Shown: piece after piece, positions 39,684-53,184 of the stretch
Layout: the number at the start of each line of letters is the position of its first letter
Position numbering within the stretch: the first letter of the stretch is position 1
DNA from: Oryza sativa Japonica Group
Lineage: Eukaryota; Streptophyta; Magnoliopsida; Poales; Poaceae
Length of the DNA: 64,000 nucleotides
Direction of reading: 5' to 3'
Assembly (NCBI RefSeq): GCF_034140825.1
Contig: NC_089037.1
Location: 34,563,001 to 34,627,000, forward strand
Notes under the pieces: generated by a model
What the model was told of the DNA's origin: nothing
What the model saw: the letters and a program-made list of their open reading frames with translations, nothing else
Databases searched by the model: none
Position numbers and translations under genes: made by a program

Positions 39684-42008
39684 CTCCCCTCTCGCTCGCT
39701 AGCTACCTCACCCGCACCGCACGCGCAACGGCACAGCCGCCGCCTCGCTCTCCGACCTCTCTCGTCCTCGTTCTTGACCACCACAAGAGTCCCAAGACGA
39801 CGCAAGAATACAAGATCCCACGAGAAGGGGAGAGAGAAAGGAAGGGAGAGGCTTTTAGAGGGGCGAGGAGGACGGGGTCGCCGTGGTGGTGGTGACGAGA
39901 GGAGGAGGAGGAGGAGGTGGAGGTCGCGGATTGCCGGCCGCCTCCCGCTCTGGACCGGAGACCGGACGAACACCACGCGGCTCTCGGCAACTTCTAGTTT
40001 TTCCTCTTCTTTTTTTTTTCACGTGATGTTGTGATCCGTGGGTTTCTAAAATTTTCTATGACCTGATTTTGACTTTGGAAGCTTCCAAACTTCTGCTCTG
40101 TGCATACTGGAGTACTCCTTTTTATTTTTCAAAGAACTTCTGTTTATAGCTAATAAAAATCAATTTTTTAAAAGACTTTAGTAAATTTTGTTTTTTTTTT
40201 GAAAACATGGTACGAACGCAGGCTAACCTCCCCTAGCCTAGCCCGGGTTTCTCGGCATACTTTGAAATTGATTTCAAAAGTAAAACAAATTGAAGCGCGT
40301 ATAATATAGTTGAATCTTAAAAGTAGAATTGACTTGGCATACATTGAGATTAATCATTAATGGCCTCGCTGTTAAGAGGTACTGTATATCACTTATCAAT
40401 TTAAAAAAATAATTAACCATAAATATAAGCACTCATATTAAATTTAATACTTAGCCTGGAAAGATAGTTTTCACCTCAAGAAACCTAAACACCGAAGGTT
40501 TAGCTCGCATAAATTTGAACTTTCATTTAGTTATAATTTTGTTATATTTATCACTAAAATTACTTCGATATCATTACATGCTAAAGACACGCTAATGGGC
40601 AATTAGCTGTTCAGACTTGAGTACCATATTCTCATTTCCTCCTCATATCTGCGTGGAAAAAACCGGACATGGATGACTGTTACTGGGAGAATTATCTTTC
40701 TCTCGCTTTTAATACATACTACATTGCTGTTATGCTAATGACCTTTTGGGAGCATAATGGCATAGGATAATGGTTATTAGCTGGCGATTAGAAAGGTTAT
40801 ACAACCTGATGTCATTGCCTACCTAGTTGGATTTTCTCCTACTGGACAGGCTTAATGTATTTCGGTAAATTGACTCACTTTTTTTTTCTTTTGCAGGGAA
40901 GGACTCAGCATGTCTAATTTTCTGATGTAATATTGCTTAATTCTCATTCCAGACAACCTGTAGCATACAATACTGAACTATAATTTTGGTAAAATCAATT
41001 ATAAAATGGTCCAATCAAACAAAGAAAAAAAATTCAACATTGTACAACAAAATTTCCACCTGCTCTGGTGGTATTTGGATTCTAGTGATCAGGAAGAACG
41101 GGGGTTGTGATCCCATAGATGTGCCGGCTGACTTGGAGTCTTGGAGGTGTTTTCGGTTCTTTTTTTTTTGGAGGAGTTTTTAGTTCTGTTTCAGCACACA
41201 TGATATGGAAAAAAAATGGGAATACAATTAATTGTTCTGCATGTCTAGCTTGACTTCTTCATATTTGTCACGCAGGAAATATTGGCCATATCTCTGCATT
41301 CTGTCAACTAAGCTTCACGCTAGTCAATTTAGCCGTCTAACACCAGAAATTAATCTATGTAGGGTGTGCATAAAGTCAGAATATGGATGCAGTTCTGTAA
41401 CGTGACTAGGTGAGCACGGCTCCTTCCACCGAAATATTGTTACGACTTAATTTTCAAGATGATGCATTCTTTACACTTCAGGAACACGATTAACTGGATG
41501 TCTGGATATGATGAACCATTTGACCTAGCAATGGCACATAAAACCCCTCAAAGAAACATTTTAAAAAAGGAACAGAAAGCTTCAAAGGGGATGAATTGTG
41601 CCAAAATAATCCAAACACCATGCCACCACTTTATCATGAGCTGAACATAATACAGTACAGCGATGAGTATTCTGAAGTTCTCTACAAATTCCCATCGGGA
41701 AATGTCACTTTTTCAAGCCGTTGCCTATTGAACATGCTCACAATTCAACAACATTTATTAACATGGAAAAAAATAGTTTCCTGAAGTTCTCTATACGCCC
41801 CCAATGAATCATGACTCTTTATTCAAGTGGCTGTTTTTTTTTTGACACACTCATAATTCAATATTACCATTTGACAAGCAAGAGGGCATTTTTGAAGCGA
41901 TTTTGAATTACCCTCACTGTTCGTATGGCTCTTCATCTCTACCTTGCTTTGGACTAAAGTCTACTATTGTTGTTGTTGTTGTGGTCCTTGTTGAATATGT
42001 CACGTCGG
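39684..42008. other. Spacer upstream of the phosphatase
   Basis: 39684-39990 is the CT/GA-rich promoter of the phosphatase, open in several frames but not coding. From about 40020 to 41900 the sequence is AT-rich with no gene or element I could define. A (GTT)n run lies near 41967. Confidence 0.45.
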
Positions 42009-45000
42009 TCATAGCTTGCTGCGATTCGAGAGTTCTTTGCTCAGCTGATCCCTCAGTACTCTTCTTAGCAGCTTGTTTGAAGCTGTTCTTGGGAACTCAG
42101 GAACTATTTTGACATAGCTCACCTGTCAAGATGACAAAGAGTGATTCCAATGACCTCGGTACACGTGTGCACATCTCACTATCTGACCTTAACATCAGAA
42201 ACGAGTAAGTAGTAACTCTTACCTTGAAAAGAGGATTTAAGTTCTTTTGGATGGCTCTCTGAAATTTGCTCTTGAGAACATTTGCATCACATGGTGGTGA
42301 TCTATCTTTTAGCACAGCCAAGATAGCCAGCTGTTCTGGTCCCCCACCAGCAGGTTTGATGCTAACCGCTGCTGTTTCTAGTAGAGCCTCATCGGCTCTA
42401 TTACATATCCGCTCTATTTCCACGGAACTTGTCTGTTTATAAGACGAGCAGTATTTATTTAGTTTCATAAAATTCAAGGGTGACAACAAGCTATTGAAAA
42501 CATTTGAAATAGGAGGGTCAACCTTAATTCCTCCAAGATTCATAGTGTCATCTGCTCTTCCCTGCACAATATAGTAACCACCTACTGTCCTTTGGATTAT
42601 ATCTCCATGCCGTCGAAGTTGCTGCAGTACCAATACAACATATGAGTTCATGTCATTCTGGCTAGAACTTAGTATGCAAATGGATCCATTTGGTTCATCA
42701 AAGAATAATGGACTGTTTATATAGCAATCTTATTGGAGAAAAGGAGACAAGGAAGTACATAACTCCATACCCTTCCATTGTAAATGGGCATTCCATCAAA
42801 ATAAACCTTATTGTTGTCAGCATTGAGAAGTCGATCTGTAGCGCCAAAATATAAAGGGAAGAGGCCCACTTCTCCAGCACAAGGTACATCATCAGGCTAT
42901 CATAGTCAACTGAAATGGTTATGCTTCAAACATAATGCCAGAATACATAACTTTCAGGGGAGATGCTTACATATGGAGTTCCTTGTTCATCAAGTATGAC
43001 AAACCCAGTGGACATGGATGCACCACTAAAAGCTCCAAAAGCTTGCGAACGCAGAAGACTGCCTTGAATGTATGACGATGCCAGCTCAGTACCCCCACAA
43101 CATTCAATAATGGGCTTGTAAGAGGCACGCGAAGATAGCCATAGATCATCATCAATATCAGAAGCCTCTCCTGTCGTGGAGAGTACCCTGCAATTATAAT
43201 ACTACTTTTAACTTCCTTTCTGATTGTGATGAAGCTGTGAGCCTTCTGATAGTGGAAGGATGACTCACCTGATTTTGGTCCAGTGAAGCCCTTCAGTAAA
43301 ATTCCCAGCTTTCCATGACTTCACTAAGCTAGGTACACTTCCTAATATAGTGACACCAGCATCCTGCAAAATATTTCACAGAGCATGATGATTAAGTAAG
43401 TTCAGTTCATATTTATCTTCAAACATAAGCATTTGGCAAAACTCTTCCTGATTTGTGGGGGGAAAGGGGGCTCAAAGAAACAGGATCTGAGAGCAAAAAC
43501 AGTTTTTGAGGTGAAACACGTTGTTAGTACTCACTACCCAGTAGAGATGTGCCATAACCAAATATGAAATCAGAATGAATAAACAAAGAATAATCAGATT
43601 TTTAATTTTTAAGAAAAATCAAAAGCAATTTGGAACTTTGAGGTTTAATTTTTAAGAATAATTTAGTTAGGATTTTTACTTGTCTTGTTATAGTAATTGT
43701 GAGAAGAGAGCTAGATGACAAAAGTAACAAAGGAAACCCCTAAGATTAATCCTAAAATCAAATTCTAAAATTCAAAATCAGCTTTAGATTATAACCTGAA
43801 GCTCAACCAAGCAGGGTCTCAAATCCTACATAATTAGTACAGTTTACAGTGCACACAAGAAGCAATGATAAAATATAAATCTTCTTTAACATTCCAAAGC
43901 AAGTGACGGTGCAAAGTACATCAGATGTACCTGTACAAACTTGCAAAAACCACGACCAAGTGGTGACCCATGATACAAAGCCAACGTTGCACCACTTAAA
44001 AAGCATGAGTACAAGAGTATAGGCCCCATAACCCATCCAAGATTAGTAGGCCAACAAAATATGTCCTGTGGCTGGATATCCAAATGCGCCCATGTATCAC
44101 ATGTGCATCTTATTGGAGAAAGTTGTGACCATGGGATAGCTTTTGGTTCTCCTGCACAAGTAAATAAAACAGACAAAAATCAGGGGTGGACAAAAGAAAT
44201 ACTAAAATCAGGGGAAGCAATGAAATAGTGTTAATATACCAGTTGTCCCTGAAGAAAATAGTATATTAGTTAGAGCGTCTGAAGGTTGATAAACTGTGGG
44301 ATAAATGGACGACCTGCAAATCCAACATATATTGTCACTCATATCATGAAATTAGTAAAGAAAAAAAAAACAATTGCATGTTCCTTTTTTCTTCAATGGA
44401 AAGACAATACACTTATCCAAAGCCATCTAAGATTTATTTCTGTATAATATACCTTCCAGCAGCACAAGAAAGGAAATCTTTCCAGGACATATCACCATTC
44501 CTTAGTGAAACCCCAAGAAAGCCTCCAGTTGCAGGAATTACAACAGCTTTAGATGAAGTCCCTTGCACAACACGGCTGAAGAATGGAATTATTATGAAAT
44601 ATTTATCTGTTCTGCAAATTGTCTTTCTGATTGAAATGTACTATGAACTATCTGGTACTTAAGTACTCCTATTTTTTAGATTCACAGGAAAAATCTAAGC
44701 TGAATTCTAAAATCAATGAAAGAGAATGTTTTCAGTGTTCACATGATAACGTCCTACACTCCTACTTAACTTCAAACTAAGCAAATGTCATAAATTAGAA
44801 AAATATATGAAGAAAATGCATTTTTTTAAAAAAACAAAATGCTAAGTGCATTATACTATCAGAATAGACAAACTGAAATGAACTGATCAATCATCCGTTC
44901 GTACCTGTATAGTGGAACCTTCTTCCCTCCTCTAATTATGAAATCCTGAAATCTCGTGAAATTTAGATGAAGCCCTACTTTAGTGTTAATGACTATGTCA

Positions 45001-46408
45001 TGAAAGATTCACTAATTTCCTACCTGAGTAAAAATAGCTTTCGCCTTTGACACACTCATGCGTGTACCAATCTCCTGAGGTGCAAAACTGTCTGCTATCG
45101 ACACAACAACAAAACCACCAAGGACAATAGCCAAATATATGATGACTGCATTGCATGTCATAGGCATGTCTATTGCAATTCGATCCCCCTTTTGGAACAT
45201 GGTATCAAGCGCAGTAGCAACTGTACTGAAAACACCAAAAGCAGCAAAACAATGGTGATGATTCAGAATAAGTTATGGCAAAGCTTAATACGCTTTAGCA
45301 TGATTCTTACTGTTAGTCTGATAACATATACATACATCACTTGATTGTGAAGCTCCTTCAGTGACATACGGTTCACTGGGTGATTGTCAAGACCCTCATC
45401 CCTCCAAACAATAGCTGTGCTGTCATCTGTCCTGTTTTGGGAAGGCCAAGGTAACAGACAACATTCAGCAATATTAAGCACAGCACCTTGGAGCCATGTT
45501 CCCCCTTTCCTTGATTTATCTGATGTATCTAGAATTGACTTTGGTTCTTGTTGGAACTTGATTGAGATCTCCTTCAGCACCATTGACCAGTAGACCTAAC
45601 AAAGGATAGACTGGGAGTAGGATCAAAATGCCTGTGGAAACTTAAACTGTCCATTCAAGAAATAACATTCATATAGCCACTCCAATGGTTGTAAAGAAAT
45701 GACTTCAAACTTGTTTGGTTGCTTAGCTGGAGCTGACTAGTTTAGAGCAACCGACTGACCTCTTGATGCTCTACGGAGAACTTGTGGAAGAGGTGAAAAC
45801 TTGAAACTGGGTCCTTATATGATGATCCTAACAACCTAGGACCATGTGCTTCCATCAGTCTACCAAGATTTGTTTGTTTAGTGTCAATCCTGTCACATTT
45901 CAAACACTAAATCACTACGTAGAGAAATCATGCACTGATCATTGTACTTCAAATAGGTTACTTGACATGACAAGTGGAAATTAACACAAGGAAATCTTAT
46001 CACTGATGATATCACACTAGAAATTAAGTAGTACTAGGACGCTATCAACATAAGCTTGAACTTTGCATACACTGAAACCAGCCACTGTCAGTTTGCCAGT
46101 CTGGTCGTCTCCGGCGAGGTGACTTACTGTGACGGGAACCAGTACGGCGGCGGGCCCCGGGCGGCGCGATCCCAGCCGGCGTAGACGGAGTAGTAGACGA
46201 GCTGGTGGAGCGCGTGCGGGTGCTCCGGCCGCAGCACCCCCGCCGCCACGGCCTCCCACGCGGCGTCAGGCCCACCCGTCGCAACGGCGGCGGCGGAGCG
46301 AAGCGCCGCGACGAAGGCGCCCGCGTCGGCGTCGGCCAGCCCCGCGGCCTCCACGTCCCGCTGCTGGATCTCCCACACGCTCCCCCTTGCCGCCGCCGCC
46401 GCCGCCAT
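42009..46408 (-). CDS. Peroxisomal acyl-activating enzyme (AAE17/18-like), 14 exons
   Basis: An AMP-forming synthetase that joins a carboxylic acid to CoA through an acyl-adenylate. Exons on the minus strand: 46408-46128, 45889-45760, 45595-45336, 45225-45024, 44945-44905, 44575-44453, 44313-44240, 44151-43931, 43363-43269, 43187-42971, 42896-42771, 42621-42523, 42432-42223 and 42122-42009. All are GT-AG and sum to 730 residues; Arabidopsis AAE17 and AAE18 are about 720-725. The AMP-binding P-loop SSGTTGEPK is at 366-374. The hinge and second signature lie in [19 protein letters not shown] (exon 12), which ends in the GGIK expected before the C-terminal domain. The last three residues are SKL, a classical peroxisome signal. 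The N-terminal ~130 residues are the extra domain of this subgroup. Arabidopsis AAE18 activates 2,4-DB; the natural substrate is unknown. It is divergent from Rieske gene A, 1.9 kb away. Confidence 0.93.
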
Positions 46409-46705
46409 CGCCGGATGCTTGCTTGTATCAGCGCGGGTATCAGTGCAAATCTTCTTCGTTTATGTGCGCATTTAGTTGGGATTAAGAAGGAGAAGATGAC
46501 AGGTAGTAGTAGGTATAGGTAGACTGTGTGGTGTGCGTGTGCGTGTGCTTGTGTTTGGTAAGCTCAGCCTCAGCTTCTGCCTTACTAGACTCTCTGCAAT
46601 TCTGCCATGTTTGTGATTGGGTCGCCATCGTGACAATGGCGATGCTCTTCGATCTGTCTCAGATGTCGTCACTCTTCCATAAGTAAAAACGGCTATAGCA
46701 AAATA

Positions 46706-46944
46706 CTCTCTCCGTTTTTTAATACACGACGCCGTTAACTTTTTCTCACATGTTTGACCATTCGTCTTTTTTAAAAATTTTATACAAATGTATAAGATAT
46801 AAATCATACTTAAAATACTATGAGTAATAAAACAACTCATAACAAAATAAATTATAATTACGTAAATTTTTTGAATAAGATGAATGGTCAAACATGTGAA
46901 AAAAAGTCAACGGCGTTATCTATTAAAAAACAAAACGGAGGTAG
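46706..46944. mobile_element. Stowaway MITE
   Basis: Ends CTCTCTCCGTTTTTTAATAC and AAAACGGAGGTAG are inverted repeats bordered by TA (46704-46705 and 46945-46946). Long near-perfect arms include GTTAACTTTTTCTCACATG and its reverse complement around 46885-46915. Confidence 0.9.
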
Positions 46945-46954
46945 TACATTCTTA

Positions 46955-47277
46955 CGGGTTATTTAGATCAGGGTGTAAAGTTTTTATGTGTCACATCAGG
47001 TATTATATAGGTGTCGTATAGGGTATTCTGCACTAACGAAAAAACTAATTATAGTATCCATCACTAAACCGCGAGACTTAAGCCTAATTAATCCGTCATT
47101 AGCAGATGTTTAATGTAGCACCATATTGTCAAATCATGGAGCAATTATGTTTAAAAGTCATCTTGCAAAGTAGTAGCAATATGTGCAATTAGTTATTTTT
47201 TTAGCATATATTTAATACTTCATACATGTGTTCAAACGTTCGATGTGATGGGGTGTAAAATTGGATCTAACACACCC
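46955..47277. mobile_element. Tourist/Harbinger-type MITE with TTA target duplication
   Basis: A 323-base element with ends CGGGTTATTTAGATC and GGATCTAACACACCC, flanked by TTA (46952-46954 and 47278-47280). The interior, with CTAATTAATCCGTCATTAG and a CATGGAGCAATTA block, is that of a very abundant rice MITE family. It begins only ten bases after the Stowaway ends. Confidence 0.85.
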
Positions 47278-48341
47278 TTATTAGTATTTTATCATGCCAA
47301 AACTTGAACCTTTCGGGTGCCTAGAAACTGGCAGCTTCCATTCATTCCTATATACCTTTCGATATTTTTTTCTAACATTTTTTTCCTGCTCTACTTAATG
47401 GAATTGGCGCGAACCGATTCGTTAATGAAAAATCTAGCATGTCTGTGTTGGAATATAAATTTACGATCTCAATGATTTAGCTTATACATAATCACCTATG
47501 CTTCAATACCCACATAATATGCCATCGATGTTAATTATTCTCCTTTAGTTTCTTCCTTCTCTTATTCTTCTGTTTCTTTTCTTCTTATGCGCCAATGTAA
47601 AATTTCACCGAGATCGCCTCACAAACCTTTTCTAGTTGGTCGGGCAATTTAGGGTTTTGAAGTTTAGATAGAGAATTTGGCGTCCCTTCTCCTTTGTGTT
47701 CAACTTCTATTTTATAGACGCTGGAGGGGCTCTAGGGTTTATCTCGAATACAGTTTTAGAGATTAGTTTTACCGATCACAAAATTAACTCTATCACATAT
47801 TCAATTTTATTAGAAACAGATAAAGGGGATTTATCCCTTCTTTAGTTAACCGGCATTTAGCCGATAAAACCAACCAACTGTCTTATCATCCAAAGAGTGA
47901 TGGTTCTACCTTGCTGTTTGTACTTTCAATAAAAAAATCGGCACAAGTTGCACGGACAGTTTCTGGCGGCTCGTTGGCGACGACTCGACAAGTGATACTA
48001 GAAAACGAAATAATTAACTTTTTGCCACTTTTACGAGTGGTTCAAAAGAATTTGGCTCTGAATCCATATGTTATAGGCACATAAGGAACCACATGTTATA
48101 AAAGTAGCAAATTATTAATTGGCATATTTTAAAAATGGCAAATAATTAAATGTACCCTGTAAAACCGGTGCATCGGCATCGGCCTCTCCCGTCTCCAATT
48201 TGGCCAAGTGGCGAGCGTCCAGCTAATCACCTGCGGCGCCGATAAGTTTGTGCCGGGCCCCACCCAACGTAACCGCGCGCGCGCGCGCCACAAGTTCGTT
48301 GCGGGCCGCTCGCGCCCCCCTCCCCCACCACGCGAGTAGCC

Positions 48342-50583
48342 ATGGATGCCCTCTCCCTCCTCCTCCTCCCCGCCGCGCGCCCCGCGCGCCCCGCGCTCCA
48401 CCTCCGCGACGCCGCCGCCGCCGCCGCCGCCGCCCGCGTCCCGCCGCCTCGGCTGCCGTGGAGCCGCGCCGTGGCGAGGCGGCTGTTGTCGACGTCGGTT
48501 GCGGCCGTGGCGGCCGAGACGCCGCGGGCGGAGGACGCGCCGTCGGCGTCGGGTAAGGAGGAGCGGTTCGACTGGCTGGACCAGTGGTACCCGGTGGCGC
48601 CCGTCTGCGACCTCGACCCGGGCGCGCCGCACGGGAAGACGGTGCTGGGCCTCCGCATCGTCGCCTGGTTCGACCGCACCACCGCCGCCGCCGACGGCGG
48701 CGGCGGCGAGTGGCGGGTGTTCGACGACTCGTGCCCGCACCGCCTCGCGCCGCTGTCCGAGGGCCGCGTCGACGACAAGGGCCGCCTCCAGTGCGTCTAC
48801 CATGGCTGGTGCTTCGACGGCCGCGGCGCCTGCCAGTTCATCCCCCAGGCCCCCGCCCTCGGCCCCGCGGTACTCTCCTCCTCCTCTTCTTCTTCATCCC
48901 CTCTCCTCCATCTCAAATCAATCAAGATTAATCGAGCTTTCGCATCAATGGCAGGTGCACAAGAACAGCAAGGCGTGCGTGGCATCATACCCATGCGTGG
49001 TGCAGAACAACATCCTGTGGTTCTACCCGAGATCGGAGCCGGAGTACAAGGAGATCCTGCAGAGGAAGCGGCCGCCATACATCCCGCAGATCGACGACCC
49101 GTCCTTCGTCACCGTCTATGGCGTCAGGGATCTCCCCTATGGGTACAGAAATCCCAAATCCATTCTCTGAAATCTTTCTTTCTGCACCATTGTCAGGCAG
49201 CTGTTGATCATGGCTAGCTCCATTGCAAATTTTGCAATGCAGGTACGATGTGTTGGTGGAGAATCTCATGGACCCTGCTCATGTCCCCTACGCGCACAAG
49301 GGGTTGATGCGCACCCGCAAGAAGGAAGATCCAGGAAGATATGTTCCTCATCTGTCATTAGTCATGATCAAATTTTCTTTTCCAATTTGCTCCCCAATTT
49401 AATCTGTTCTTTCAGTCTAGTGCAAATTGCAATGCTTAGCTGCGTCACTGATTCAGAACATTCATCTCCTCTACACAGTTGAGTTCGACAAGGAAGGCGG
49501 CGGGCCGCTCAAGATGGAGATAGAGGAAACCAACGTCGAGGGGTTCCTGTCAATGCTAGACAGGGGCTTCTTCAAGTTCGTCGCGCCGTGCACGTTCTAC
49601 GGCTCGCCACTTCAGACTCCATCTCAGGCATTGTTCAAGCTCATAGAACCATCTTACAAGATCAGTATTGTCAATTACCTTGTTGGTGCTGCTGGATTCT
49701 GTACAGGATGATCAGGGCAAGGAGAAGAAGAAGAAGCAACCCACAGTGATGCTGGTGTTCTTGTGCATCCCGGTGTCTCCGGGGAGGAGCAGGTTGGTCT
49801 GGGCATTCCCGCGGAACGTCGGCGTCTGGATGGACAAGATCATACCACGGTGGTACTACCACATTGGGCAGAATGCCATCTTGGATTCAGACATCTACCT
49901 GCTCCACATTGAGGTGACTATTTCTTCAGCTGAAACTGAATGATTCAGGCCAAGTGTTATGCCATTCTAGACCTGAAGCATTATTATTCCTTCTCCAGGA
50001 GCGCAATTTCGCTACGGTTGGTCTTGATAACTGGCAGAAAGCTTGCTATGTGCCCACATCATCTGACAACATGATCATCACCTTCAGAAACTGGTTCAGA
50101 AAGTACTGCAAGCATCAGATTGGCTGGGCAACCCCAATAACTAATCAGCTGCCACCAACTCCTAGCAAAGATCAGCTCTTGGACAGGTAAACAGCTAAAC
50201 AATCTACCTGCATCAGTCTGCTGCTCTTGCACACTGACTTGAAACACAAAACTTAACACAAGAGAATTCAATTATTCTTCTTTTGAATTTTGAATTCAAA
50301 TGATTCTTGTGATGCCGTCTGCAGGTATTGGTCGCACGTCATGCAGTGCACGAGCTGCAGCGGTGCACTGAAGAAGATGAAGGCGCTGGAGGTCGCCCTG
50401 CAGGTGGCGTCGGTCGCCGTCGTCGGGTTCCTCGCCGTCGCCAAGGGGACGGTGGTCACGTCGGTTGTGCAGAGATCCGCCGTCGTGGCTGCGGCCGTGC
50501 TGTGCTTCGCCGCCTCCCGCTGGCTCGCCAACTTCATCGAGAAGAACTTCTATTTCCAGGACTACGTCCATGCTTACAAGTGA
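48342..50583 (+). CDS. Rieske non-heme oxygenase A, PAO/PTC52-like, 7 exons
   Basis: A plastid iron-sulphur oxygenase of the family that includes pheophorbide a oxygenase, PTC52 (protochlorophyllide a oxygenase) and TIC55. Exons: 48342-48869, 48955-49142, 49243-49338, 49477-49627, 49707-49913, 49999-50186 and 50325-50583, giving 538 residues. An Arg/Ala/Ser-rich N-terminus (about 1-70) looks like a chloroplast transit peptide. The Rieske cluster is C131-P-H133 and C151-V-Y-H154. The mononuclear iron ligands are D249, H252 and H257 ([10 protein letters not shown]). A C-terminal CxxC (461-464) precedes two membrane segments, as in PAO and PTC52. Intron 3 (49339-49476) reads as ATATGT…AC. A GT-AG alternative also stays in frame. 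Intron 4 (49628-49706) starts with GC where gene C has GT. The substrate is not known; true rice PAO is believed to be elsewhere on chromosome 3. Confidence 0.9.
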
Positions 50584-50789
50584 TCGTCGATGCGTCCAGG
50601 AAATCAGAGAGTTCTTTGTTGCTGGGAATTCCTTAGCTTCTAATTTAGCAGCTTAAAAATGTATATAGAAAACACAACCAAGTATGCTTGATATCGATAG
50701 CATCTGTATATAAACAACTGATCATCTTAAGAGTTAGCTGACGATTTCATAGGATGCAGCTAAACAAATGGATGGAGAAAACAAATTTC

Positions 50790-50965
50790 GGGCGCGTTCT
50801 AAACTACGTTAATTTCAGCTTGGCTAATTATTTGATTTTTGTTAGCATGTTTTTATATGTTTCATGCAAAAACTTTTCTATATACATGTTGCTTAAAAAA
50901 ATCAAATAAATCTATTTTTTAAGTTTTTAATAATTAACAAGGAAGCTAGCCCGCGCATTCAATAA
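50790..50965. mobile_element. MITE fragment, same family as ~27797 and ~30935
   Basis: Shares TGCTTAAAAAAATCAAAT, TTTTTAAGTTTTTAATAATTAA and the outward GGGCGCGTTCTAAACTACG start with the other copies. The right end is lost or diverged. Confidence 0.45.
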
Positions 50966-52726
50966 TTGTTTAATCTATTTGATAGATTTATACCGTATAA
51001 TATTTAATTCATCCCTATAGTTTTCTTCATCATCTAAGATAGTGTTGACTTAGTCTATTTAGAAAACATATCTAATAAACTAAATGTGAATTAAAAATAA
51101 GGTTTTTTTTTAAAAAAATGTTTAGGAGCTAACTATTTTTTTTATTAAATTTGTTTATTTTCTACTAACACATGTGTTTTATTTGGCATCAAGCTAGCCC
51201 AGTTTACATTGATGCAATTTGTCACTTACAAATAAGACAGAATATTTCTGACTTAGAAATTACTCCCTCTATTCCAATTTGATCATCACCTAAGCAAAGG
51301 ATGCTGAGACCAAAAACAACAAAACCTCCATGGTTCTAAAATTATTTTCATCAATCAAGGTGTTGATTGCATCACGCTGTAAATATTTCGTGGAGTTTAC
51401 ACCAAGAGAATTTTTTTTAGGGTTACACCAATAGAAAGTAATTTTGGTTAGTTGCATGCATGAGCTTATTCAACGATGCCCATTTATTTACTCTTTACAC
51501 AAATAAACGAAAAGTCATTTGTTATATGTTAATTATTTTAGGGAGATATAAAAAACTTGGATGAGATCAAACTGGCATGGAGGAAGGATGGTGGGAGTAG
51601 TAAATATCAAGTTATACATGTAGAGTTATGACTTGAACAGTTAATGCATCTAGAGTCATCTTTGCATGGAGTTATAATTTTTAGATTTTTTTTCTAATGA
51701 TAAAATAATTCATAAAAGGTATGTGCTCTACTTGGAGTTACAACTTTAATTTTTCATGATTTTATCGTTTGGGAAGTACAACATATAAAAATAAAATTGT
51801 GCTCATCTGTAACTCTCAACAGTAATATTTTATCAACTTGAGAACTTATTTTAAAATTAACCATTAGTAAGTTATTATGATTTGGTGCCACTTAAATAGA
51901 TGCAAACTTCAAAATTAGTAATAATAAGAAAGTGTCACAATTTATTACTTATATACAGTAGTGCAAATTTGTTAGGTTACTGAATGACCACGATGTCGAT
52001 CGTTTCATATCATTAACATGGAAAGAAACAATTTGGAAGTTCATGATGTCGTTTCATATCAGAAACATGAAAAAACTTGGAAGTTGGAACGGAAATTTTC
52101 TTTTAAAAAAACAGCAACAATAGTTTGCAAATTTCAGTTTGGATCAAATATTAATTGATAAAATATTGCCGGAGTGGTAGAGGTTGGGGGACGCGAGAGT
52201 CTGGTCGACATCAACGGACTCATGGTTATGGCTGCCCTTGTAGCCGATCATCTAGGGCAGCTGGGCAGGCCGATCGCCGGTGAAAGAGATTGACGTACCT
52301 AGTCAACGTTTCATGGTGCGTGCAGAACCCTGCTACCTGGAGGAGTGCGTTGGTTTGTGATTAACTGATGCCCCATCACGTGTAAGAATCGTGGAGTGTG
52401 TTACGTTTTTATAGATCCAAAGCGAATAGCAGGCAAGGAGGATCACAGATGAATTAACTTTTTTTTCTCACAAATCTAATCTTACGGTGTAAAATAATGG
52501 GTCCACCGGTTTAAGTGAAATCCAAGGGCTAGATGTTTTGCTTTTTTCTTAGAATTTCTAAGAATTTATCTAATTTATTAGAGCGCCACTTGGCGGCTTA
52601 GGAGTGTTTATAAGATGTTTAATGAACTTTTAGTATATAATAGATAGATAGATAGATATCCGATTAATCACATGATAATTACTTTTTTTTAACGTTCGGC
52701 TAATCAATTTAGAAAGGGCCCTGAGA

Positions 52727-53060
52727 ATTCCATATCACGTATGCGTATATTTTTTTTGAGGGGGAAGGACAGGAGCTCTATTCCATATCACATATACGTA
52801 TATTTTTTTTTGAGGGGGAAGGATAGGAGCTCTGCCAATTTCATTAAGAAGGATATAAAAGATACATGATCACCTCTCAAAGGTTCCATAGCAAGATAGG
52901 GGGACAAGGGAGTTCTTGCGGAATCGGGAAAAAAACCGGAGACAGTAAAATAACCCGTCCTAATTTGGCAGTGAACATTGACTTGCTACAGTGCTACACT
53001 ACCAAATATTCGTCGGTTCACCAGCTCCATTTCGAGTTATATGACTCTCCAACAACCAGA
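52727..53060 (-). mobile_element. LINE 3' tail (minus strand) with a duplicated 53-bp end
   Basis: Read on the minus strand, the sequence runs through a GC-balanced 3' untranslated region to TTAATGAAATTGGCAGAGCT and then CCTTCCCCCTC followed by A8-9, the usual end of rice LINEs. The last 53 bases, including the A tract, are present twice (52727-52779 and 52780-52832) with a few differences. No ORF2 protein remains. Confidence 0.55.
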
Positions 53061-53184
53061 GGTTAGAGGTAACTAGATATCCTTCCTATCCTATGATGAC
53101 ATTTGCCTTCAGGTTGGTGCTGGTGCCCTCCTGCAGCGACCATTTTGACTGTTGGCTAGGACTGCCTTTTTAAGTGTAGGAGTG

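Larger units (their letters stand above)
46409..48341. other. Divergent spacer between acyl-activating enzyme and Rieske gene A
   Basis: Contains two adjacent MITEs (46706-46944 and 46955-47277). The rest (47280-48200) is AT-rich without a gene, then becomes the GC-rich promoter of Rieske gene A. Confidence 0.5.

Noticed and set aside
39120-40034. A 304-codon plus-strand frame across the phosphatase 5' region
   Set aside because: It is antisense to the first three phosphatase exons and promoter; the composition is Arg/Ser-rich noise.
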